Shown piece after piece: positions 22,675 to 29,566 of a stretch of 32,817 nucleotides of DNA (position 1 is its first letter; each line of letters begins with the position of its first letter). The stretch comes from an uncultured Neomegalonema sp. (GTDB taxonomy: Bacteria; Pseudomonadota; Alphaproteobacteria; Rhodobacterales; Rhodobacteraceae). The notes beneath the pieces were generated by a model that ran no database searches, was not told where the DNA came from, and worked only from the letters and a program-made list of their open reading frames with translations. The stretch is taken from contig CALDSD010000077.1 in the NCBI GenBank assembly GCA_937911325.1, positions 1 through 32,817 of the forward strand, read 5' to 3'. Position numbers and translations under genes: made by a program.

Positions 22675-23415
22675 CTAAGCCGCGTCGTCGAGGTCCATTT
22701 CGGTCATAGCGCAGAAGATCGAGCACGAGATTTCCTCTGCTCTGTAGTCGCCTGCGGTGGGGTCGAGTTCGTCGAGAAAGACGGGCTTTCCGTCCTCATG
22801 CCAGCACGCAGCGTTTAGCGCTCGTTGCTGTTTCGCCATGCGGTCAAAGACTTCCGGGAAATCCTTTCGGATCTTGTTCCAATAGCCCGCGCGGCCTTTC
22901 ACACAGCCGATGCAGTTGTTGTTGCGGTAGCCGAGGCGATACATTGCAGGGAGTTCGATCCCTGCTTTCTGGATCATAGCTAGGCAGTCAGATTTCGACA
23001 GCCCGCGCTCTATGAGAGGCGTTCGGATCCTGACTTCGAAGAAGTTCTGTCGAAAGCGTTCTGCGCGTCCGTCTTCACCAGCGCAGTAGCCGAACACTTG
23101 GATATCATCGGGGCGCTGGTAGGCGACGCGTGGCGCAACCTTCAGCTCCGAAGTGCAAAGCGCGCCGCTTGGGCCATTGAGAAAACGGCGCTTCTCAAAG
23201 ACTTCCCAGGTTGACGCGTATTTTTTCGATCGGATGGTTTCGATCGGTGCGCCGATCCATTCGGAGACTTCCGCCATGAACCGGGCGTTATCGGGATGCT
23301 CTGCGCCCGTGTCGCAATAGACGTATGATACGTCTTTGGGCGCTTCTGACGCGATGATCTTTGCTGCGACAGCAGAAGCGGCGCCGGCGCTAAACCAAAC
23401 AAGCGTGCGGCTCAT
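22675..23415 (-). CDS. PAPS-reductase-like PP-loop protein
   Basis: 246 aa. The N-terminal WFSAGAASAVAAK (7-19) is the phage variant of the PP-loop that binds ATP; YVYCDTGAEHPDN (31-43) is the next conserved strand; GALCTSELK (84-92) is the PAPS-reductase-type substrate loop. Cysteines in NNCIGC (166-171) and SCSIFC (230-235) could carry an iron-sulfur cluster, as in DndC-like relatives. Such enzymes adenylate or transfer sulfur; in phages the role is usually unknown, though DNA sulfur modification (DndC) and 7-deazaguanine synthesis (QueC) use this fold. Its neighbours here are TGT-like and methyltransferase genes. Start overlaps the preceding stop (ATGA). Confidence 0.8.
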   Translation of the reverse strand: MSRTLVWFSAGAASAVAAKIIASEAPKDVSYVYCDTGAEHPDNARFMAEVSEWIGAPIETIRSKKYASTWEVFEKRRFLNGPSGALCTSELKVAPRVAYQRPDDIQVFGYCAGEDGRAERFRQNFFEVRIRTPLIERGLSKSDCLAMIQKAGIELPAMYRLGYRNNNCIGCVKGRAGYWNKIRKDFPEVFDRMAKQQRALNAACWHEDGKPVFLDELDPTAGDYRAEEISCSIFCAMTEMDLDDAA

Positions 23416-23552
23416 TCCTTTTCCCTCCTGATCTCAGCCAATCGGTCTTTGAGTTTTGCGCCGGTTGCGTGCTTGGCCTTGCGGAAGACAGCGCGGCGGG
23501 CTCTGCGCTTGGCTTGAGCCTTTTCCAGAGTGAGGCGGGCGCGGTAGGTCAT
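23412..23552 (-). CDS. Small highly basic protein (46 aa)
   Basis: 46 aa, MTYRARLTLEKAQAKRRARR and onward, about 40% Lys/Arg and helical. Both ends are ATGA overlaps (with the methyltransferase stop and the PP-loop start), and its last codons provide the ribosome site for the next gene. This supports real translation. It may bind nucleic acid or serve coupling; no family recognised. Confidence 0.6.
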   Translation of the reverse strand: MTYRARLTLEKAQAKRRARRAVFRKAKHATGAKLKDRLAEIRREKE

Positions 23553-24628
23553 ACGGCGGACTCCTCTGTGAACATGGGGAGCTGCACGGCGCCGCAGGGC
23601 GCGGCTTGTTCGACGTGGGGATCCTCGGAGTCGATGCGCCGACGGGCCATCTCTGCATATTCAGGGTTCAGCTCGATCAGTGTGGCGCGGCGTCCCAGGC
23701 GAGCAGCGACTAGGCCCGTCGTGCCGGCGCCGCCGAACGGATCAAGCACGTGACCGTCTCTCGGACATCCCGCCTTAATGCACCGCTCCGGGATCTCGGG
23801 CGGAAAGGTCGCGAAATGCGCTTCTGAGAATGGTCGAGACGCGACCTCCCAAACGTTTCGAGCGTTGCGCTCTTGGACCCGCAGAACCGTGCTGGCGTGA
23901 AACGACCCCTTGGCTTTGTTGTAGACGTCGTCCTCTGCGGCCGATTTTGGAGAGACGCCTAGCATTGCCTTCATTGGGCGATCGGGCCTTGTGCCGCCAT
24001 TAGCGCGGCGCGAGCCTTCCTGTGCGGCGACATTCTGAGACACGCGCGCGTTCGTGTTCGGGCTGACCGGCTCACGGATGGCCGCGGCGTCGAAATAGTA
24101 ACGCTGCGACTTGGTCATCAGAAAGATTTTCTCGTGCGTCTGGGTAGGCCGATCCCGCACGCTTTCAGGCATCGGATTGGACTTGTACCAAACGATCTCA
24201 GAGCGGATCCACCAGCCAGCTTCTTGAAGGGCGATGGCGACGCGGTTCGGGAGCATCAGTAGGTCCTTGGGCTTAGCGTAGCCGCCCACCGTCGACATCG
24301 GCTTGTCGGTGAAGGTCCGGTCGTCACGGTCTGAGCGCACACGGCCATCCTCGGTCATGTGCGTTTTGCCGTTGACGCTCGACGCGTAGGCGTCGCCGTA
24401 GTTCAGCCAGCACGTCCCTTCCGGCTTGAGCAACCGGCGCAACTCTTCGAACACTGCGACGATGGTTTCGATGTGCTCGCCCATTGTGGGCTCGAGCCCG
24501 ATTTGACCTTCCGCGCCGTAGTCCCGCAGGCCCCAGTAAGGCGGAGATGTCACGATGCAATCGACGCTGTCGCTTTCGATCTGAGCGAGGCCAGCGATCA
24601 CACCGGCGTTGAGGATTTCGACGCTCAT
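23549..24628 (-). CDS. DNA methyltransferase, beta class (N6-adenine or N4-cytosine)
   Basis: 359 aa from ATG 24628, which follows GAGGGGGGC and overlaps the upstream stop. The catalytic motif IV TSPPYW (27-32) comes first and the AdoMet-binding motif I DPFGGAGTTG (296-305) near the end, the order of beta-class amino-methyltransferases. LKPEGTCWLNYGD and WWIRSEIVWYKSNPMPESVRDRP are further family segments around the target-recognition region. No cognate restriction enzyme is adjacent, so it is an orphan enzyme that probably protects phage DNA or adjusts host expression. Target site cannot be read from sequence. Confidence 0.9.
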   Translation of the reverse strand: MSVEILNAGVIAGLAQIESDSVDCIVTSPPYWGLRDYGAEGQIGLEPTMGEHIETIVAVFEELRRLLKPEGTCWLNYGDAYASSVNGKTHMTEDGRVRSDRDDRTFTDKPMSTVGGYAKPKDLLMLPNRVAIALQEAGWWIRSEIVWYKSNPMPESVRDRPTQTHEKIFLMTKSQRYYFDAAAIREPVSPNTNARVSQNVAAQEGSRRANGGTRPDRPMKAMLGVSPKSAAEDDVYNKAKGSFHASTVLRVQERNARNVWEVASRPFSEAHFATFPPEIPERCIKAGCPRDGHVLDPFGGAGTTGLVAARLGRRATLIELNPEYAEMARRRIDSEDPHVEQAAPCGAVQLPMFTEESAV

Positions 24629-24801
24629 GCCGCCCCCCTCACAGATTCGAGTTGATTGGCAGAGCACGGGCCCTCTTCGGCCTGGCGGCGCTCCTTGTCG
24701 TCGATGGGTTTGACGTCGCCGTTGCGAACGCAGCGCTCGCGGATGGCGTCAATCGCGAGGCCGTAGCAGCGCTGCGCGTCTTTTTGCCAAGCGTATCTCA
24801 T
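24625..24801 (-). CDS. Small unknown protein (58 aa)
   Basis: 58 aa from MRYAWQKDAQRCYGLAIDAI. ATG 24801 overlaps the stop of the 208-aa gene (ATGA) and its stop overlaps the methyltransferase start. It is charged and helical with two cysteines in the first half. No family recognised. The tiling supports translation. Confidence 0.6.
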   Translation of the reverse strand: MRYAWQKDAQRCYGLAIDAIRERCVRNGDVKPIDDKERRQAEEGPCSANQLESVRGAA

Positions 24802-25424
24802 TGCGCTTGCTCCATGTACTCGCGGACGAGAGCGAGGGCCTTGTCGCCAGAGCGGATTTGAAACGCGAAGATCCAATCAGGGTCTTTGCGAACCTGGACG
24901 CAACGCTCAGAGGCGTAGAAAGCGACCGCCAGACGAGCGCGACTGACGTCCTTGAACCGATGTGCCGCGGCGCGGTTCATGGCCTCTTTCAATTCGACAG
25001 CTGTCGGCGCAAAGCGGCTCGAAAGCGTGATGCGGTTCGGCCCGGCCGTGACTTCCTCGACAACCTTCGGATGGTGCCGGGAGATGATCTCCGCGAGATC
25101 GCCGATATACGCCAACAACGCTTCTTCATCGGTGTTGCGCGACAGATAAGGAAAGCTGGCCGCGATGCGCTGAGCAATCGAGATCGCTTTGTCGGGCTCA
25201 ATGCGGCGCTCGTATTCGCCGAACATTGCTGCGTCCAAGGCTTCCGCCTCACTCACGGGCGGCTCAACGTCGCCTGTCAGAGCCCAACCCTGCAAACTCG
25301 GCTTGGCTTCTGACTTCGTGGTAATCGCCGTCGATGGTTTTGGAAGCCTCATGATCGCCTCCAAAGCCGAGCTGGGCGCGGAGTCGATCACCTGCAGATG
25401 CGATTTTTCCTTTGGGTTTGACAT
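24798..25424 (-). CDS. Possible helicase-loader-type (lambda P-like) replication protein
   Basis: 208 aa. An unstructured start is followed by helical parts typical of small phage replication partners (AISIAQRIAASFPYLSRN, LLAYIGDLAEIISRHHPKVV, and a loop containing RFAPTAVELKEAMNRAAAHR). The strong GAGGAGAG ribosome site before ATG 25424 lies inside the initiator gene, so the two overlap for 161 bases in different frames. Its place directly after an initiator with internal iterons mirrors lambda O-P, where P loads the host helicase. No ATPase motif is present. Role inferred from context. Confidence 0.6.
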   Translation of the reverse strand: MSNPKEKSHLQVIDSAPSSALEAIMRLPKPSTAITTKSEAKPSLQGWALTGDVEPPVSEAEALDAAMFGEYERRIEPDKAISIAQRIAASFPYLSRNTDEEALLAYIGDLAEIISRHHPKVVEEVTAGPNRITLSSRFAPTAVELKEAMNRAAAHRFKDVSRARLAVAFYASERCVQVRKDPDWIFAFQIRSGDKALALVREYMEQAQ

Positions 25425-26187
25425 TCGAATTCTCTCCTCGGTTGAACGCGCGCAGGTGAGTGCGCTGCGCTGCCGCCTCTTTCTTCAGCCACTTTGTTCG
25501 GGAACTTTTCCAGCCACGGGCGGAGCGCTTGTGGCTCCGGCCCTTGCCGACCGTGAACCACTCGTCGTGGTCCGCGACCCAGTCTTCAAACTCGTCTTCT
25601 GTGAGATTGAGTTCGGAAATGAGCTGGGACGGTTTTCCTAGGGTTTCGATAATGTCAGAAAGCTTGAATAGGTCAGCGGGCTTGCTCGCGCGCTCACTCA
25701 CGGTTCCTGACGGTTCAATATGAGAAACCGTAGGTTTCTTATATGACCCTGCGTATTTTGCAGGGTTTTCGGTCGTATCTTGCAGGGTTTTAAAGCCTGC
25801 ATCTGGTGCATGGGTGCATGGTGTGCAGGGTTTTAAAGGCTGCACGTCGTGCAGGGTTGCATCTGGTGCAGGGTTTAGGGTGTTAAAGGCTGCATCAAGC
25901 GCAGGCTTTTTGAACCCCTCCAGCCCGACAAGTATCCGGTAGTGAGTGGCTTTGCCGCGACCGCCTTTGACGTTCTCAACGGCGACAATCTCACCCATCG
26001 ACCGCAGCTCAGCGAGAGAAGCGCGAATGCTCCGCTCTCCGAGGCCAGTCCAGTCACTTATCGAGCGCACCGAGGGCCACGCCATGCCCTCTTTGTTAGA
26101 GTTGTCGCAAAGCGCAATCAGAACGAACCGCGTCATTTTCTGCGACGAGGTTTGTTTGACCGCCAGCGACATGACGTGAATGCTCAC
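25264..26187 (-). CDS. Replication initiator-like winged-helix protein with internal iterons
   Basis: 307 aa. Residues ~1-90 form a winged helix-turn-helix (RSISDWTGLGERSIRASLAELRSMGEIVAVENVKGG with a wing containing ATHYRILV), as in phage O-type and DnaD-like initiators. Residues ~104-143 are coded by the iteron array and read as a repetitive linker (DAAFNTLNPAPDATLHDV ... DAGFKTLQDT). The C-terminal region is basic and Trp-containing (GWKSSRTKWLKK). Start is GTG 26187 overlapping the DnaA-like stop (GTGA); ATG 26172 is an alternative. It would bind the iterons in its own gene to open the origin. Confidence 0.75.
   Translation of the reverse strand: MSIHVMSLAVKQTSSQKMTRFVLIALCDNSNKEGMAWPSVRSISDWTGLGERSIRASLAELRSMGEIVAVENVKGGRGKATHYRILVGLEGFKKPALDAAFNTLNPAPDATLHDVQPLKPCTPCTHAPDAGFKTLQDTTENPAKYAGSYKKPTVSHIEPSGTVSERASKPADLFKLSDIIETLGKPSQLISELNLTEDEFEDWVADHDEWFTVGKGRSHKRSARGWKSSRTKWLKKEAAAQRTHLRAFNRGENSNVKPKGKIASAGDRLRAQLGFGGDHEASKTIDGDYHEVRSQAEFAGLGSDRRR
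25759..25893. repeat. Iteron array, candidate replication origin
   Basis: Five copies of TGCAGGGTT(TT) on the plus strand begin at 25759, 25781, 25824, 25850 and 25867. Interleaved are three copies of TTAAAG(G/C)CTGCA and two of GCATCTGGTGCA (25799-25810, 25859-25870). An AT-rich stretch lies just beside it (25716-25760). Repeats inside an initiator gene are the classical arrangement of lambdoid origins. Confidence 0.7.
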
Positions 26188-26555
26188 AGCTTCACCCCCT
26201 TGCCGAACAACTCTCTGGCTAGGGTCAGAAGCTCGCGGCGCTGAAACTCGTTATGCGCGGCGACCTGGGCCACACGCGCAACCGCGTTAATGACTGTTGT
26301 GTGGTGGCGGTCGAAGTGCCGGGCGACGGCTACGCCGCTGTAACCAGCGAACCGATTACAAAGCGCCATAGCGACTTGGCGGGCGAACGTTGCGTCAGCG
26401 TCGCGCGTCTGCCCATAGATGGCGTTGGTATGAATGCCGTAATGTTCAGAGACCGCACACGCGATGCGGTGCATCGGACCTGTACGCTGTCCACATATTG
26501 TGGGTTGCGTATTTTTGAGCGGCGTTACATTTGCTATAGGTGAAGCTGTACTCAT
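26184..26555 (-). CDS. Stand-alone DnaA domain IV-like DNA-binding protein
   Basis: 123 aa. Residues ~30-115 match the C-terminal DNA-binding domain of DnaA: VSEHYGIHTNAIYGQTRDAD, FARQVAMALCNRF, and the signature-like GVAVARHFDRHHTTVINAVARV (74-95), equivalent to the DnaA-box recognition helix-turn-helix. No AAA+ ATPase part is present. It could bind DnaA boxes at the phage or host origin, recruit or compete with host DnaA, or regulate transcription. It is directly upstream of the initiator gene, with overlapping stop and start. Confidence 0.85.
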   Translation of the reverse strand: MSTASPIANVTPLKNTQPTICGQRTGPMHRIACAVSEHYGIHTNAIYGQTRDADATFARQVAMALCNRFAGYSGVAVARHFDRHHTTVINAVARVAQVAAHNEFQRRELLTLARELFGKGVKL

Positions 26556-26585
26556 GAGATTGAGCCCTTGTGTGGAATGGTTTCA

Positions 26586-26618
26586 GAGCGCGCCGCGGGT
26601 ACCAGCCTTGGCGCGCTC
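26586..26618. repeat. Perfect 9-bp inverted repeat upstream of the dnaA-like gene
   Basis: GAGCGCGCC (26586-26594) and GGCGCGCTC (26610-26618) flank a 15-base loop that includes GGTACC. No T run follows on either strand, so it is more likely a protein-binding site or mRNA hairpin than a terminator. It occupies the only non-coding gap (26556-26625) in this stretch of the early operon. Confidence 0.6.
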
Positions 26619-26625
26619 ACTTGCC

Positions 26626-26958
26626 TTAGGATGCTTGGTCTGTCGGCTCCCCTTTTCGTGAGTAGTGATCAGCCAAAGCGTTGAGGCGGTCGCCGAGATG
26701 GCCGAGCGCGATCGCTTGAACGTCGGGGACATCGCCCGGTGCTTGTGATCCGTCGCAAAGGCGCTTCACCTCTTCCTCGACGATCTCTGACACCCTGCGA
26801 AGCATGGCGGCGGTAACGCTTGAAGTCGTGATCCCGTCGAAACGGCACGTCATCGCGACAAACTCAGCATCATCCATTTTGGGCCTCCAGTTTTTGAGGT
26901 GAGAGCGAACAAGGGATTGCTCGAGATCCAGGGGTAAGGGTTTGATGTTGGGGGTCAT
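26626..26958 (-). CDS. Unknown early protein (110 aa)
   Basis: 110 aa, helical, with a middle VTAAMLRRVSEIVEEEVKRL helix and an acidic end. No family recognised. The start overlaps the stop of the 82-aa gene (ATGA). It is the last gene before the non-coding gap with the inverted repeat. Confidence 0.6.
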   Translation of the reverse strand: MTPNIKPLPLDLEQSLVRSHLKNWRPKMDDAEFVAMTCRFDGITTSSVTAAMLRRVSEIVEEEVKRLCDGSQAPGDVPDVQAIALGHLGDRLNALADHYSRKGEPTDQAS

Positions 26959-27203
26959 GACAGATCGTCCGCGAAGTCTTTAAAGCCGCGATCCGAAAGC
27001 CAGCTCATAGAAATACGGCGGTCAAATTCGGGAAGGCTCTTCGCGCCGGTGCGGGCCTTGTGAACAGCGGTCCAGAACGTGTCGGGATCGCTTGGCAGCG
27101 GCGCTTCGTACTTCTGAGCGAATGCCCTGATTTTCGTCTCATCGAGACTCAAAAGCGCGGCATCTCGATCAGCCTGAAACTGCTTAATCTGATTATCACT
27201 CAT
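26955..27203 (-). CDS. Unknown early protein (82 aa)
   Basis: 82 aa, MSDNQIKQFQADRDAALLSL and a middle PSDPDTFWTAVHKARTGAKS segment. It is mostly helical and charged. No family recognised. ATGA overlaps occur at both ends, with the HNH gene upstream and the 110-aa gene downstream. Confidence 0.65.
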   Translation of the reverse strand: MSDNQIKQFQADRDAALLSLDETKIRAFAQKYEAPLPSDPDTFWTAVHKARTGAKSLPEFDRRISMSWLSDRGFKDFADDLS

Positions 27204-27580
27204 CGCTTTTCGACCCTCTGTCCTGTGCTGGTAAGGCGGACCTTGTAGGGCGTGCCTTTAGATCCGGGGATTTTGCGCTTGGGCTCATAGATGCCCAGAT
27301 GCTTCGAGCGCTTGCGGTAGGTGTCCGCCTTGTCCTTCTGGTCTTGGGCCGACTTCTTCTTGTGGTAAGTCTTCAGAACGGGGCGGAAGTTGCTCTCGCG
27401 GTGCTCGCCGCCGTTCTTCAGTGAGAGCTTGTGGTCGATCTCCCAAGCCTCGCCGACCTGGATCTTCCGCTTACTTATCTGACACACGCCGCTGAAGCGC
27501 TCGAAGACGCGAAGGCGGACGCGTTGCGGGATCTTCTGATCAGGGTGCGACCCGATCCATTCTGGAACGCGACGGGTCAT
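27200..27580 (-). CDS. HNH endonuclease family protein
   Basis: 126 aa. The core GVCQISKRKIQVGEAWEIDHKL, then GGEHRESNFRPVLKTYHKKKS, shows the D-H, N and H residues of an HNH (beta-beta-alpha metal) nuclease. The first zinc-knuckle cysteine pair of many HNH proteins is reduced to one Cys. The C-terminus is strongly basic. It lies in the early operon, not beside the terminase where packaging-associated HNH proteins occur, so it may act in recombination, replication or host DNA breakdown. It overlaps both neighbours by ATGA. Confidence 0.85.
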   Translation of the reverse strand: MTRRVPEWIGSHPDQKIPQRVRLRVFERFSGVCQISKRKIQVGEAWEIDHKLSLKNGGEHRESNFRPVLKTYHKKKSAQDQKDKADTYRKRSKHLGIYEPKRKIPGSKGTPYKVRLTSTGQRVEKR

Positions 27581-27789
27581 GTGTCTGACTCCAGAGCTGC
27601 GCGGGCGGGAGGGGGCGCGCTCTCTGCGGCGAGGTTCGAGACTTTCGCGGCTTCGTAAAACGTGCGCGCGTTCGCAACCAGCAGGGCGTCTTCGCCCTCT
27701 AGCTCTTCGCCTACGACGTCACACATGTAGTCTAAGTTGGCGAGGAGAACACCCATATGCGCTATGGCGTCTTTCATCTCGTGCGTCAT
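27577..27789 (-). CDS. Unknown early protein (70 aa)
   Basis: 70 aa, MTHEMKDAIAHMGVLLANLD and onward, a mainly helical acidic protein with an Ala/Pro-rich tail. No family recognised. It fits the ATGA tiling between the 98-aa and HNH genes. Confidence 0.6.
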   Translation of the reverse strand: MTHEMKDAIAHMGVLLANLDYMCDVVGEELEGEDALLVANARTFYEAAKVSNLAAESAPPPARAALESDT

Positions 27790-28082
27790 CTAATTGACCC
27801 ATCCTCTGAGTACCACGGCCAATCATCGTCGCTGTTTCCGCCCTTCGGCCGCGCTTCATCCCCGTGGGAGAGGGCTGCGCGGAAAGCGGTGTTGAAAGCA
27901 TCCTCGCTGACCATCACCAAGCGCTTGGCCTCGGCTGGGTCGCTCGCGCATTGGGCCTTGAGTGCTTCCCACAGGCGCGAAGGATCTCTCAGCTTGGCGT
28001 TCTCTGCCGCGAGCGCCTCCGCTCTTTCGTGTGCGTCCGCCACCTTGTGGCCCATCTCTCTAAGAACATCGGCGATTCCCAT
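27786..28082 (-). CDS. Unknown early protein with coiled-coil start (98 aa)
   Basis: 98 aa from MGIADVLREMGHKVADAHER. I prefer ATG 28082 (GGGAGGG six bases before it) to GTG 28085. Residues 10-60 are heptad-like and Ala/Glu-rich; the end is acidic with WPWYSEDG. No family recognised. Confidence 0.6.
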   Translation of the reverse strand: MGIADVLREMGHKVADAHERAEALAAENAKLRDPSRLWEALKAQCASDPAEAKRLVMVSEDAFNTAFRAALSHGDEARPKGGNSDDDWPWYSEDGSIR

Positions 28083-28303
28083 CACGCGCCCTCCCTGTTT
28101 AGACGTGAAAAGGGCGCAGACAGTTTCCCGAAGCGTTGCGGGTTTGTCCGCGCCCCTTGGGTGTCTGTAAATCGAACTAAGATGCTGATTTTATTGAAAG
28201 GGCGTAGGCCCGGAGGGATTTGCAAGCGTGTTGCATTTGCCTTTGACATCAACGACTTACGAACTCTCACAGACACTTTTTTAAGCGCTACAGACAGAAT
28301 CAT
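28082..28303 (-). CDS. Small basic protein after the integrase (73 aa)
   Basis: 73 aa, MILSVALKKVSVRVRKSLMS and a middle IPPGLRPFNKISILVRFTDT. It is basic, with predicted beta strands. GGAGG lies six bases before ATG 28303 inside the integrase 3' end, and the stop overlaps the next start. This favours a real gene. No family recognised. Confidence 0.55.
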   Translation of the reverse strand: MILSVALKKVSVRVRKSLMSKANATRLQIPPGLRPFNKISILVRFTDTQGARTNPQRFGKLSAPFSRLNREGA

Positions 28304-29325
28304 GTTTTGCCTCCGTTCCGTTCCAGGCGAAGGATCGCAGCGCCCGCAAGCTTGCGTTGGTTGGCCGCTTTCACGTAGCGATCGACTTCCGCGCTCGAGG
28401 AATGACCCGTCAGAGCCTTAATTTCTTCCGTGGTGCAGCCGACTTCCGCCAGCGTGCGGGCAGCGGCCTTTCTCAGACCATGCGCGGCGCAATGCTTCGG
28501 AAGGTCCGCCTGATCACAGGCGCGGCGAAACCATGCGCCGAAGCCGAATTTCGAGAACGGCTTGCGGAATTTCGTGAGCAAGAGCGTCACGCCGAACCGG
28601 TCGGCGATCTCCAGCTCGCGGCGCAAATCAGGATGCAGCGGGATCCACAAGAGAGCGCCGGTTTTCGCCTGGCGCACGCGGATCGCTTCGCCCTCGATGT
28701 CAGACCAGCCCATGCGGACCACATCGCCGCGGCGCTGCGCAGTGTTGTAGAACAGCTCAAAGGCCAGACGCTCCTTAGTGCCGGATGCGTGGCGCTCACG
28801 AAACTGCAGGATCTCCGCATCGGTCCAGGAGTGGAAGCCGTCTGAGTGAACCTTGACGCGCTTGAGCCCGAGCGTCGGGTTGTCAGAGCGAACGCCTTCC
28901 TCAACCGCAAAGGCCATGAGGATGCGGAACATCTTCAAGAGCTTGTTCGCGCCGTCGGCTGTCTCTCTGTTCATAAGAGCGCGGATGTGCTGGCGCTCGA
29001 TCGCCTTTACGGGCTTGTCGCCGTGATCTTTGAGAAGCTTGCCCAGCGTGAAGCGGTAGCCCTTCACCGTGCCGGGGGCGAGGCTGCGAAACTCGGCGCT
29101 GGCGTAGTACCGGTGCGCCAGATCGTCGAGAGAGCCGCGGAACGGCTTCGGGGCGATCTCGGCGCCATTGATCGCCGCGTGATAGGCGTCGGTGAAGCGT
29201 TTGTCTGATTTCGGGCAATCGGCGGGGAGATACGCGACGCGCCCCGCCTTGCGCACACGGCGAAAGATCTTGCCCGAGCGCTTGTCGGTCCATTCGGAGA
29301 GATAAGGCCAATCGTTCCGGGTCAT
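28300..29325 (-). CDS. int: Tyrosine recombinase, phage integrase
   Basis: 341 aa from ATG 29325, which overlaps the stop of the Xis-like gene (ATGA). Catalytic residues are in place: R198 in NTAQRRGDVV, K221 in RQAKTG, H282-x-x-R285 in AAHGLRKAA, H308 in TGHSSS and the nucleophile Y317 in VDRYVKAA. The N-terminal SAM-like core-binding domain spans about 60-150. It integrates and excises the prophage. No tRNA gene or obvious attP core could be identified nearby; this would need the host junctions. Confidence 0.95.
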   Translation of the reverse strand: MTRNDWPYLSEWTDKRSGKIFRRVRKAGRVAYLPADCPKSDKRFTDAYHAAINGAEIAPKPFRGSLDDLAHRYYASAEFRSLAPGTVKGYRFTLGKLLKDHGDKPVKAIERQHIRALMNRETADGANKLLKMFRILMAFAVEEGVRSDNPTLGLKRVKVHSDGFHSWTDAEILQFRERHASGTKERLAFELFYNTAQRRGDVVRMGWSDIEGEAIRVRQAKTGALLWIPLHPDLRRELEIADRFGVTLLLTKFRKPFSKFGFGAWFRRACDQADLPKHCAAHGLRKAAARTLAEVGCTTEEIKALTGHSSSAEVDRYVKAANQRKLAGAAILRLERNGGKT

Positions 29326-29564
29326 AGCACGGTGTCCCACTCGTTTTCTCGCTCGGCTTCATCAGCCGGGATTGAGTGAAACGCAGTCTCAAGCTCAAGG
29401 CGAGACCACAAAACGCGCTTGCCGATGCGGCGCGGCTTTGGAAACACGCCGTCCTTGACCAGCTCACGAAAACGGGTTGGGCCAAAGCCCACATGGCGCG
29501 CGGCCTCAGACTCCGAAAGGCCAATAGGCGGCGACACGGGTTCTATGGTGCGCGGCATGGTCAT
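29322..29564 (-). CDS. AlpA/Xis-like DNA-binding protein
   Basis: 80 aa from ATG 29564 (MTMPRTIEPV). Residues ~15-65 have the winged helix-turn-helix layout of AlpA/MerR-type excisionases: LSESEAARHVGFGPTRFRELVKDG, then VFPKPRRIGKRVLWSRLELE. It is placed directly before the integrase with overlapping stop and start, so it most likely directs excision or regulates int. The ribosome site GGGGG lies in an 11-bp hairpin (29570-29611), so its translation may be repressed until the structure is opened. Confidence 0.8.
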   Translation of the reverse strand: MTMPRTIEPVSPPIGLSESEAARHVGFGPTRFRELVKDGVFPKPRRIGKRVLWSRLELETAFHSIPADEAERENEWDTVL

Positions 29565-29566
29565 AA

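Noticed and set aside
28300-29330. attP site next to the integrase
   Set aside because: No tRNA-like 3' end or repeated core could be recognised without the host junction sequences.
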